64,000 nt of DNA. It comes from Methylomonas albis (GTDB lineage: Bacteria > Pseudomonadota > Gammaproteobacteria > Methylococcales > Methylomonadaceae). Under the pieces are notes generated by a model. The model ran no database searches. It worked only from the letters and a program-made list of their open reading frames with translations, and was not told the origin of the DNA. Each line of letters begins with the position of its first letter. Within the stretch, counting starts at the first letter, position 1. Positions 27,752-35,218 of this stretch are shown piece after piece. The stretch is from the NCBI RefSeq assembly GCF_014850955.1, contig NZ_JACXSS010000001.1, positions 3,472,001 to 3,536,000 on the forward strand, written 5' to 3'. Position numbers and translations under genes: made by a program.

Positions 27752-28162
27752 TATGTGTAGTACGAACCTATGTGTATTTGCAAATTTACCTTGTGGCTTA
27801 GCCCTTGGTATCCGTGGCATAAGGTCGAACGCAACTACACATAATTTCAACACTTGAAGATGTCGCGTCAACTTGCCATCGACCGGATATTATCGGTCGA
27901 TTGTTGATTCCGGTAGTTTGGAGCATACCAAAGACCATGAAATCTCGCGGTAGAGCGCCAACCGGCTTTTAAATAGCCAACTGGTTAAATTGGCGCCGGA
28001 CGTGATTCATTAGAATCCATGATGTCACTGATTTTTTTACTTCAGGACACCGGTAAAACTATGTGGAGTTACGATTTAATCATATTGGCCATAACCCAGG
28101 TGAACTCTATCTATCATCTAGGTAGGATTAACAATCTACTCATAGTTTCGTACTACACATAG
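27751..28162. repeat. Pair of 22-bp inverted repeats enclosing 0.4 kb
   Basis: The 22 bp at 27751-27772 and the reverse complement of 28141-28162 differ at one base (GTGTAGTACGAA core). The enclosed 368 bp are non-coding and contain an 8-bp perfect hairpin ATCGACCG/CGGTCGAT (27878-27885, 27894-27901). The left arm directly abuts the 150-bp MITE-like repeat and the right arm abuts the 32-bp palindromic repeat. Confidence 0.6.
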
Positions 28163-28192
28163 GGGCGCTATGTTGAGCTTAACATAGCGGCC
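28161..28192 (+). repeat. 32-bp palindromic repeat, copy 1
   Basis: Identical over 32 bp to 32979-33010. The core is CGCTATGTT, a GAGCTT loop, then AACATAGCG, a perfect 9-bp stem. It precedes the ATP-grasp gene; the second copy lies after the MORN/exported-protein pair, so the two copies bracket the five cargo genes. Confidence 0.75.
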
Positions 28193-28342
28193 AAAAGCTG
28201 CCACAGAATGCGAATTTACCTCTGACCGCCAACTGGCGCATTGCTGCCAGTTATTGGCTTCGCTCAAAAATCCAGCTAGCATGCCGAATTGTGGAATGTA
28301 AATATTGTGGCCAGTAACCTTCAGATCAATCTTAATTCGATA

Positions 28343-29755
28343 ATGTCTATAACCACTATACCCCCAATTCTTTTCCTCTTCGGTGCCCATCGATGGGGAC
28401 GCCAAGCAGTTATTGAGAAAGCCTACCGCTTTGGCTTTGAGCCTCATATTTGCCTGTACCCGCAGGAGGAGCTGACATCCGACCTCGCTCGCCAAGGAGA
28501 GCAACCTAGCGTAGTCCATCGCCTAAACGGTAGTCTGGATGATTACGTTTCGGAGCTGCTTAACAAGTTACCAAGTACATCACAGTGGTATGCAGTTGGG
28601 CTAGACGACTATACCGTCTACCCAGCCGCTATCTTGGCAGCACATTCTTTCCTCCCTACAATGGAACCGGAGGCAGCAATCACTGTTTTGCGAAAAGACT
28701 TACTTCGCAAGAAATGGAATGCTCTTTGTACTGATGACAAAACACTACACCCCGTTGAATATTGCTTAATACGCTATCGCGACTACACCTTTCAGGATAT
28801 TGTGCACATTGAAAACCAAGCCCTACTTCAGTCCGAGGGGCAGTTTGTCGTCAAGCCAAACGCGCTTGACGCTTCGATAGCCATTAACGTTGCATCATGC
28901 AACGCTCAGCTTGCTGTTGCAATCTCAAGAACAAAGGAGGAGCTAACCAAGCTGGCCCTTGATGTTGATAGTCTCGGCATCAGTATATTTCCCGAGATAC
29001 TTGTTGAAGCGATGATACCGCGTTCTGCATCCTTGCACCCAGGTGCAGAATTCAGCGCTGAATTCATTTCAACACCCGCAGAAACTGATGTGCATCATCA
29101 ACTAATTGGAATTACTCAAAAATACATTGATAGAGAAACGCATGTTGAAGTCGCGCACCACCACCCAAGTGAGTCGTTCCCACCGTCACTTTTAGCAAAC
29201 TTAGAAGCATCGATTAAACGACTTTTACATGATCTGAAGATTAACTGTTCTATTAGTCATTGGGAGTTTATAGTTACAACTGAAGATAAACTGGCACTAG
29301 TCGAAGGTCAGCTACGCCCTGCTGGTGACCAAATAATGGAATTAATCCGATTGGCCACAGGTGTTGACCCGTATGTTCGTCTTTTCGACGCGATGTTTAG
29401 TTGCAACAATCACGAACACTCACGCCAAATCCCATTAACACGCTCGAACATTGTGGCTGCCGTTCACTTCCCCAAACCGTCTTCGAACATATTTGGCCCA
29501 ATGCAACTTGATTTGGGTGCGCTAACAAAAGATGCTAGCGATCACTCCGTTACAGTTTCGCGTGATTTTTTTTCTGCAAATCTATGGTCCTCTGATTCAA
29601 ATTGGAGTCAGAGATATGTAGCCGTTCTGACCGTGGGGGATTCATATCAGTCCGCCTACGATCAGTGCTTGACATTAGTCAGTCAACTACGGCTCATTGG
29701 CTTTAACGATGAGGGCGCTGAGCTCGTCGCTGGAATGCAATTGAAGGCTGTTTAA
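28343..29755 (+). CDS. ATP-grasp ligase
   Basis: A 470-residue ATP-grasp protein. Landmarks: SEGQFVVKPNALDASI (nucleotide-binding Lys and flexible loop), EILVEAMIPR, EFSAEFIS and the metal site WEFIVTTEDKLALVEGQLRPAGDQIMEL, with Glu and Arg arranged as in carboxylate-amine ligases of the BacD/carbamoyl-phosphate type. It would join a carboxylate to an amine with ATP, possibly making a dipeptide-like product. ATG 28343 is preferred; the frame extends upstream to a TTG. The GNAT gene follows after 25 bp, so the two probably act in one small pathway. Confidence 0.75.
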   Translation: MSITTIPPILFLFGAHRWGRQAVIEKAYRFGFEPHICLYPQEELTSDLARQGEQPSVVHRLNGSLDDYVSELLNKLPSTSQWYAVGLDDYTVYPAAILAAHSFLPTMEPEAAITVLRKDLLRKKWNALCTDDKTLHPVEYCLIRYRDYTFQDIVHIENQALLQSEGQFVVKPNALDASIAINVASCNAQLAVAISRTKEELTKLALDVDSLGISIFPEILVEAMIPRSASLHPGAEFSAEFISTPAETDVHHQLIGITQKYIDRETHVEVAHHHPSESFPPSLLANLEASIKRLLHDLKINCSISHWEFIVTTEDKLALVEGQLRPAGDQIMELIRLATGVDPYVRLFDAMFSCNNHEHSRQIPLTRSNIVAAVHFPKPSSNIFGPMQLDLGALTKDASDHSVTVSRDFFSANLWSSDSNWSQRYVAVLTVGDSYQSAYDQCLTLVSQLRLIGFNDEGAELVAGMQLKAV

Positions 29756-29780
29756 GTATGACTCTCTCGAAGTTAGAAAT

Positions 29781-30554
29781 ATGGAGATAGTGATCGTAGA
29801 TGCTGGCCGATGTCCGAAACTATACGTTAGCCGTAGCAGGTGGGAGAGGCACTTTCGATCAATGGGCATTTGGCCAAGCTTCCTAGCCGGGCACCATAAA
29901 GGCATTGACCATTCCGAAACAATTGACGCTGAATTCGCAGATTTGCAACTCATGGCTCTTTGCAGAAAGGACGGGAATGTGGTGGGTGTGGCGCACGCAG
30001 TCGCACTTCCAAATACTGCAATTCCCGATGTTCTTCCAGCCGAAGGCTGGGATTGGGCTATTGAAAGAGCATTACTGCAACCACGCCAAAGGGAGCGTGG
30101 TGAAACTCCTTGTATTCTCTCCATTACGGTACTCCCTCGATTCCAAAGGGCAGGCATAGCTTCAGCATTGCTTTTAGAGTATCTCGAACGCGCCCGACAG
30201 AATGGCGCCATAAATGTGATAGCTCCTGTCAGGCCAATCCTGGGAGCAACTCTACTAAACATGCCTACGGAAGTTTTTCTTGAACTTCGACGTCCAGATG
30301 GATACCACATTGACCCTTGGATCCGCACTCATGAGAAGCTCGGAGGAAAGATAGCGGGAATTTGCGCCAATTCCATGAGGATACTTGCCCCCATTAAACG
30401 TTGGCAAAAATGGGGCGCTCAGTTGAACGAGACAGGGGATCGTCTCCTTGTTGAGGGGCAAATCGCACCAATTCGGGTGCTACCAAACAGTGGCTTCGCA
30501 GAGTACATTGAGCCGAATATTTGGATGATGTATAGTCTTGAATTAGTTAAATAA
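29781..30554 (+). CDS. GNAT-family N-acyltransferase
   Basis: A 257-residue protein with the GNAT acetyl-CoA motif LSITVLPRFQRAGIASALL (V-x-P-x-x-Q-R-x-G-I/A type) near residues 115-133, preceded by the strand GNVVGVAHAVALP. The region after the core (ILGATLLNMPTEVFLELRR, LGGKIAGICANSMRI) is unusual and may set the substrate. It sits between the ATP-grasp ligase and a membrane-anchored beta-rich protein on the same strand, with short gaps. An N-acylation of the ligase product is the simplest reading. Confidence 0.75.
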   Translation: MEIVIVDAGRCPKLYVSRSRWERHFRSMGIWPSFLAGHHKGIDHSETIDAEFADLQLMALCRKDGNVVGVAHAVALPNTAIPDVLPAEGWDWAIERALLQPRQRERGETPCILSITVLPRFQRAGIASALLLEYLERARQNGAINVIAPVRPILGATLLNMPTEVFLELRRPDGYHIDPWIRTHEKLGGKIAGICANSMRILAPIKRWQKWGAQLNETGDRLLVEGQIAPIRVLPNSGFAEYIEPNIWMMYSLELVK

Positions 30555-30580
30555 TCTTAAAATGGTTGAGGACAAGAAAT

Positions 30581-31072
30581 ATGGCTGACACTCCGATTTG
30601 GGTCACTTTGATTACTCCTGTTGTGTCGGCATTAGCTACATGGTTAGTAACGAAACTTGATCTACTGTCATTTTCTGATCTAAGCCAATTCAAAGGAACT
30701 TGGTATGCCTACTATAGAGACCCTGATGGATCCCACGAGATAAGGAAAGAGATTTGGGAGTTTTCTGCGATTGGAACAGTCTCTGTGCAAGCTAGAGGGA
30801 AAATCACGTTTAAAGGTCGCCTAAAATTGATCGGCAACAAAGCCCTGATGAGTGTCGTTTCAACGCATGCAAAAACAGAAGGACTTCAAGTCCTTATGGA
30901 CGCTCCAAACGATCCCAGGGGTTATAGTCGACCTTGCGTTGCTGTATGGCTCGGTAGCGACGGCTCCCACAGAATTACTGCTGGGCATGCATTACTCTCC
31001 AAAAATGAACTGACGACTGAAGAGGTTGAAAATGAATTCTTGAGAGCGATGGACGTTACCAAGCTCGGGTAG
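30581..31072 (+). CDS. Membrane-anchored, beta-rich (lipocalin-like) small protein
   Basis: A 163-residue protein: one N-terminal membrane span (IWVTLITPVVSALATWLV), then a beta-rich domain beginning FKGTWYAYYRD (a GxW start as in lipocalin-like barrels) with repeated strand patterns such as GTVSVQARGKITFKGRLKL and CVAVWLGSDGSHRITAGH. ATG 30581 has GAGGA 8 nt upstream; a TTG 15 bases earlier is unlikely. The layout, membrane anchor plus small barrel, recalls in outline Cap15-type effectors, but no nucleotide cyclase is near, so I do not assign that role. Third gene of the ATP-grasp/GNAT set. Confidence 0.55.
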   Translation: MADTPIWVTLITPVVSALATWLVTKLDLLSFSDLSQFKGTWYAYYRDPDGSHEIRKEIWEFSAIGTVSVQARGKITFKGRLKLIGNKALMSVVSTHAKTEGLQVLMDAPNDPRGYSRPCVAVWLGSDGSHRITAGHALLSKNELTTEEVENEFLRAMDVTKLG

Positions 31073-31227
31073 CGATAGGCTTGATTGCCAATTACGAATA
31101 TGTAAGCGTTTTCTTGGTCTAACGGATTTAGTGGTGCCTAAAACTCCCGCTTGACCAACGGTGTCCCTAAGCCTACCCACACGACGTCTGGTTACCTTGT
31201 GACGTACCCTTATTCCCGTTTCTTAAA

Positions 31228-32064
31228 TCAACGACAGTACGCTTCACTTTGACTTACTACGGCCCACCTTTCTCCGTCTTTAAAGCAACCGTTCGACCAG
31301 TAACCTTCGTAGCGTTCCCCGCTGGCTGCGATAAAAACCCCGAGGCCGTTTGGCCTATCATCGAGAAATAATCCCTCAAAACGTCTACCGTCAGGCCATT
31401 TCATCACGCCATTTCCATTTTTCATATTCTTATTAAAAACTCCCTTGTACGTTACGCCGTCACTATAGATATCGAACCCATCACCACTTTTCTGGCCTTC
31501 CTCCCATTGTCCCTCGTAGCTTCCTCCATTTTTCCAATAAAAAACCCCCTTACCGTTAAAAGCTCCATACCTCCAATCCCCTTGGTATTTGTTACCATTT
31601 TCAAATGTATATGTTCCATAACCATTTATAATATGCCCGCGCGTTTCCATGCATGCTACAAATACTTGATCAGCATCTTTTTCAGCGCTCTCCTTACTTA
31701 TATAGTTAGCCACGGCAAAGATCGGAAATAAAGGGATTGTCAAAACTCCAGAGGGATAGAGAGTCGTGAATTCTCTTTTTGACTTCTGCTGACAATACTC
31801 GGCATCTGCTATTCCCATACTTCCAGCGGCAGAGCAGTCCACTGAAGTATCTACGTAGGCGTTAATGCTATTCACCATATTTACTACAATATTGCAGTTT
31901 CCAAATATACGCATAGATTTAGACTCAAAATAGTCAAGACTACTGACATTTGAGGCATTTTCATATTTTGGGTTGGGGCTACTGACGCAGCCAGCTAAGC
32001 CGGTAGTGAAGACCAGCATTACCAACGTGCAAAACCTGGAATAGATCAATCCACCAAGTGTCAT
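31228..32064 (-). CDS. MORN-repeat lipoprotein
   Basis: A 278-residue protein with a lipoprotein signal (LVMLVFTTGLAGC lipobox) and, in the second half, five to six MORN repeats of the type GNKYQGDWRYGAFNGKGVF and YEGQWEEGQKSGDGF. MORN arrays form beta-solenoid scaffolds that often bind membranes or partner proteins. ATG 32064 is chosen; the frame extends 6 codons to a TTG. Upstream on the same strand is a second exported protein, ending 20 bp before this start, so the two form a pair. Confidence 0.8.
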   Translation of the reverse strand: MTLGGLIYSRFCTLVMLVFTTGLAGCVSSPNPKYENASNVSSLDYFESKSMRIFGNCNIVVNMVNSINAYVDTSVDCSAAGSMGIADAEYCQQKSKREFTTLYPSGVLTIPLFPIFAVANYISKESAEKDADQVFVACMETRGHIINGYGTYTFENGNKYQGDWRYGAFNGKGVFYWKNGGSYEGQWEEGQKSGDGFDIYSDGVTYKGVFNKNMKNGNGVMKWPDGRRFEGLFLDDRPNGLGVFIAASGERYEGYWSNGCFKDGERWAVVSQSEAYCR

Positions 32065-32084
32065 TTTTAGAGCCCGAGCCAACG

Positions 32085-32663
32085 CTACTTTTCGTTTATA
32101 TTGGTTGTGATTGTGTTCCCACTTCCGCCGCTTATCTTGATGGCATTATTGTAACTTCCATTAACGGTGAAACCCCTGTCCTCATCATGCGATTGCCCTC
32201 CGGAACTACCTTTGATTTCGTTAGCATTGGTCTTGGCAGGAGGCTTAGATTTAGCGCCCGTCGTAGCCAGAGGCCTTTTCGGTTCGAGAAGTTTATCTTT
32301 GAGGTCGCTCCACACCGTCGATCTGCATGTCATATTGTCTTTCAGCTGCATTGCAAGATCTTGTTGCAGGACGCCGACATACCCTGATTTTTGGTATTCC
32401 GCTGCGCCTAAAAATCCTAAGCCGGCAATTTTTCTAAGTAGTTTACTTACTTCTGCCTGGCCTTGGGCAGATAACTCGAGATTCTCCGCTTCACCGTTGA
32501 GCGGGACGGTCTTGCAGAATTTATCAGAAAAATCCGCAATTATAGCCAATGCGTGCTCCTGTCTATCGAGGTCGGCCGCTTGGGTTGAAACTATTACATT
32601 GGCAGCGGCTAAAATGAGAAACGAAAGGCTTGTAAAGGACGTTATTGTTCGAATTCTCGTCAC
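32085..32663 (-). CDS. Exported protein paired with the MORN lipoprotein
   Basis: A 192-residue protein with an N-terminal signal (LSFLILAAANVIVSTQAA). The body is helical with two Cys (KFCKTVP, NMTCRST), followed by a Pro/Lys/Ser-rich linker and a Gly/Asn-rich tail (SYNNAIKISGGSGNTITTN). The start is GTG at 32663, fixed by AAGGAG 7 nt upstream. I do not recognise the family. Location and spacing suggest it works with the MORN lipoprotein at the cell envelope. Confidence 0.6.
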   Translation of the reverse strand: MTRIRTITSFTSLSFLILAAANVIVSTQAADLDRQEHALAIIADFSDKFCKTVPLNGEAENLELSAQGQAEVSKLLRKIAGLGFLGAAEYQKSGYVGVLQQDLAMQLKDNMTCRSTVWSDLKDKLLEPKRPLATTGAKSKPPAKTNANEIKGSSGGQSHDEDRGFTVNGSYNNAIKISGGSGNTITTNINEK

Positions 32664-33125
32664 GGTTTAGCTCCTTGAGTTCAGAAATTAAGTATCTTGA
32701 CCTAATATATGCGACATCAGAAGTCCATTAATCCTGTGCATTTGTCGTATACCTCCAGTTGTTTATTCGTAAGCATATTGATTAGTTAGGATTGAACACC
32801 CCCAAGTGGAGTTGAAAAATACGACAGTGAAAAACATTCATTAGACAATATCACCATTAACAACTAACTTCTAGGTAGTAAATTCTGGAATTGCCATTGG
32901 TTTTTATAATGCTTGATTATGTCAGTCTGCAATGTGAAGCTGAACTGCCAATCAAAATGATTCCCAATTTGGCAGCTTAGGGGCGCTATGTTGAGCTTAA
33001 CATAGCGGCCATTTCCTGACGTTTGTAACTGTAGATTAAACGACGGGTCAAGCTCCGAAAGCTGCCATTTGTAGTGTGAAAACTAAGAGATGCGAAGCGG
33101 CGCGCCATGTTATCTATAGTATTTA
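32664..33125 (-). other. Intergenic region with the second palindromic repeat
   Basis: 462 bp without a gene. It holds copy 2 of the 32-bp palindromic repeat (32979-33010) and AT-rich flanks. The promoter for the minus-strand MORN pair should lie at its left end. Confidence 0.5.
32979..33010 (+). repeat. 32-bp palindromic repeat, copy 2
   Basis: Same 32 bases, in the same orientation, as 28161-28192: a 9-bp perfect stem CGCTATGTT/AACATAGCG with a 6-base loop. The surrounding sequence differs between copies, so the repeat itself is the mobile or conserved unit. Confidence 0.75.
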
Positions 33126-33623
33126 TTAACGTTTAAATTGAAGCTTAATAAACCAATAAACAGCAAGTACAAGTAAAACTATCCATGAAGGAAACCGCCT
33201 CATGGTGTAGTATTTTGTTTGCTCTTGATAGCTGATAGCCATTTCACCATTGACCTCCAATTGGTATAGTCTTTTACTTTTATGACCAAACCAACTCGAT
33301 TCATCATAAGCCCACCAAACCCTACCCGTTTTGCTTTGATACTTTTTAATTGCATCGTTGCCCTGTAGACAATGTTCGCTATAGCTACTTCCCATTGCAC
33401 AAGTAAATGGAATCCTTTGTTTATCGATAATCAACGCAAAAAGAGTTCCTCCTCTTACTGAAGATGGCCCAATTACTATCTTTCCTTCACTGATGTTCAA
33501 TTGATCGAATTTTGCGGGTTGAAAAAGCAGAACATCTAAATCAACCTGAGCTGAAGCCACACAAAACAAAACAACACCTGCGACAATTTTTTTTTGCGGG
33601 CTATTAAATAAATATTTAATCAT
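33126..33623 (-). CDS. Two-span membrane protein of unknown function
   Basis: A 165-residue protein with an N-terminal hydrophobic segment (KIVAGVVLFCVASAQVDL), a polar middle of about 100 residues with two Cys (PFTCAMGSS, EHCLQG) that may pair in the periplasm, and a C-terminal span (SWIVLLVLAVYWFIKL) followed by basic residues. This predicts a periplasmic loop held by two membrane anchors. No family recognised. Part of the cargo of the umuC element. Confidence 0.5.
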   Translation of the reverse strand: MIKYLFNSPQKKIVAGVVLFCVASAQVDLDVLLFQPAKFDQLNISEGKIVIGPSSVRGGTLFALIIDKQRIPFTCAMGSSYSEHCLQGNDAIKKYQSKTGRVWWAYDESSWFGHKSKRLYQLEVNGEMAISYQEQTKYYTMRRFPSWIVLLVLAVYWFIKLQFKR

Positions 33624-33846
33624 TCGGAAAAAGCTAGTGATTATATGATTTTCTTCTTATCGTCCTTGATTGCCACACCCTCGACAACGAACTCAGTAAT
33701 TTTCTCCGAAAGATCGTCTGTTGTCTGGTGCCACCCAGTCATTCAAAAACAGCATGCCTAAGACCGGTTTGGGTCGTTGCTTGCCTTTCACTACCCATCC
33801 TGTAAGCACATCAGGTATCTTTTTGCTCACTCTGAGTAATGATTAG

Positions 33847-35157
33847 CTAGCTGCATTTTACAATCGCCAACTCATCCCACTGGGTTGTATAGCGTTTTGA
33901 CATGCGTTCGGGTTGGAACTGCCAGCTTTTGTTTAATCCTGTGGCGGCTATAGATATGGACTTAGGAAACCGATGGTTGATTTTATCGAAGCAGGCCATT
34001 AACTCTCGCTCCTTTGAAGATTTTGGGTTGGCAAACAAATCCGTCTGACCAGGCATGGTATTGGGGTAAAGGCCACTTAATTGGATTCCGCATTTCTGGT
34101 AACGGTAACCCTCCTTGTAAATACCCTGCAACAACTGCTTGGCAACATTGATCAACCTGCGTGTATCTTGCGTGCCTATTGCCAATTTCAAAGTTGCTGA
34201 ACGTTGATATTGAGGTTCTTGTGGATTAAACGGGTTAGTCCTGATAAACACGGTTAAACGATCTGCTGTCGAATCCTGTGCTCTGAGCTTTTCCCCCGCC
34301 CGGCTGCAGAACTCGGCTAAAGCTTCCGATAATTCCTTCAAATTATCTAAAGGCCGCTTAAAACTTCGGGAACACATGATTTCTTGTTTGTCCGGCGCTA
34401 TTTCTGCAAGCTCCAGGCAGGAAATGCCATTGAGTTCCATGATCGTTCGAGCCAAAACAACACTGAACTGCGACTGCATTCGTTGAACAGGCTGCTGCGC
34501 CAAAGCCCAGACGGTGTGAATGTCGAGTTGCGAGAGCTGCTGGCTTAGGCTTGAACCTATACCCCAGACTTCATTGACCGGTAACAGGCGCATTAACCGC
34601 TCCCGCCGTTGAGGGCAGGACAAATCCACAACACCGTTAGTTTTAGGCCATTTTTTAGCGGCAAAATTTGCCAGTTTTGCCAACGTTTTAGTCGGCCCCA
34701 TTCCGACGCAAACTGGGATGCCGGTATTTTTCTGGATCGATTGTTTAATAGTGAGACCATAACCAATAGGGTCTTGCTGACAAATCCCGGTCAAATCCAA
34801 GAAGGCCTCATCAATCGAATAAATTTCGGTGCGTGGTGAAAATGTCTCTAATAATGCCATTACTCTGGATGACATGTCGCCATATAACGCGAAATTTGAT
34901 GAAAACAAATGGACATCATATTTTTTAACCAAGTCGGCCACTTGATAAAGCGGCACCCCCATTTTGACACCGAGGGATTTTAAAGCCTTGTTCCTAGCGA
35001 TAAAGCAACCATCGTTATTGCTGAGTACACCTACCGGCTTATCCCATAAATCCGGACGGAATACGCACTCGCAACTGACATAAAATGAGTTGCAATCTAC
35101 TAAGGCAATCAGGGGTCGCGGCGGCAGCGCAGAAAGGGAATTGCGTGGGTCGGGCAT
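33847..35157 (-). CDS. umuC: Complete UmuC carried by the element
   Basis: A full Y-family DNA polymerase V catalytic subunit of 436 residues from ATG 35157. The N-terminal palm is present: LIALVDCNSFYVSCE (first catalytic Asp), GVLSNNDGCFIAR, then YSIDEAFLDLTG (Asp-Glu pair), VCVGMGPTKTLAKLANFAAK and the C-terminal QCxI-type end. The frame extends to a TTG at 35184, but the ATG is the plausible start. No umuD partner is in the element. A GTTC-N7-GTTC site stands 40 bp upstream beside a TATACT -10 box. It could replace the host umuC that the element disrupts, pairing with the intact host UmuD. Confidence 0.92.
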   Translation of the reverse strand: MPDPRNSLSALPPRPLIALVDCNSFYVSCECVFRPDLWDKPVGVLSNNDGCFIARNKALKSLGVKMGVPLYQVADLVKKYDVHLFSSNFALYGDMSSRVMALLETFSPRTEIYSIDEAFLDLTGICQQDPIGYGLTIKQSIQKNTGIPVCVGMGPTKTLAKLANFAAKKWPKTNGVVDLSCPQRRERLMRLLPVNEVWGIGSSLSQQLSQLDIHTVWALAQQPVQRMQSQFSVVLARTIMELNGISCLELAEIAPDKQEIMCSRSFKRPLDNLKELSEALAEFCSRAGEKLRAQDSTADRLTVFIRTNPFNPQEPQYQRSATLKLAIGTQDTRRLINVAKQLLQGIYKEGYRYQKCGIQLSGLYPNTMPGQTDLFANPKSSKERELMACFDKINHRFPKSISIAATGLNKSWQFQPERMSKRYTTQWDELAIVKCS

Positions 35158-35196
35158 ATGAATAAGCTTTTTAAGTGGCGCCAAAGTATACTTTTT

Positions 35197-35211
35197 GTTC
35201 TAATTTTGTTC
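35197..35211 (-). promoter_or_regulatory. GTTC-N7-GTTC LexA-type operator before the element umuC
   Basis: GTTCTAATTTTGTTC fits the direct-repeat box (GTTC-N7-GTTC) known for alphaproteobacterial LexA. On the minus strand it lies just upstream of TATACT (a -10 element), the classical place for repression, and 40 bp before the umuC start. A second box with the same spacing stands before umuD (39310-39324). Confidence 0.6.
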
Positions 35212-35218
35212 TATTTTA

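Noticed and set aside
28161..28192. Possible integron attC site, since GTTGAGC and GCTTAAC fit the core consensus
   Set aside because: The two core boxes overlap in one short palindrome instead of flanking a longer imperfect hairpin, and no integron integrase is present.
30581..31072. CBASS Cap15 effector
   Set aside because: Only the anchor-plus-barrel outline is similar; it has one span where Cap15 has two, and no CD-NTase gene is nearby.
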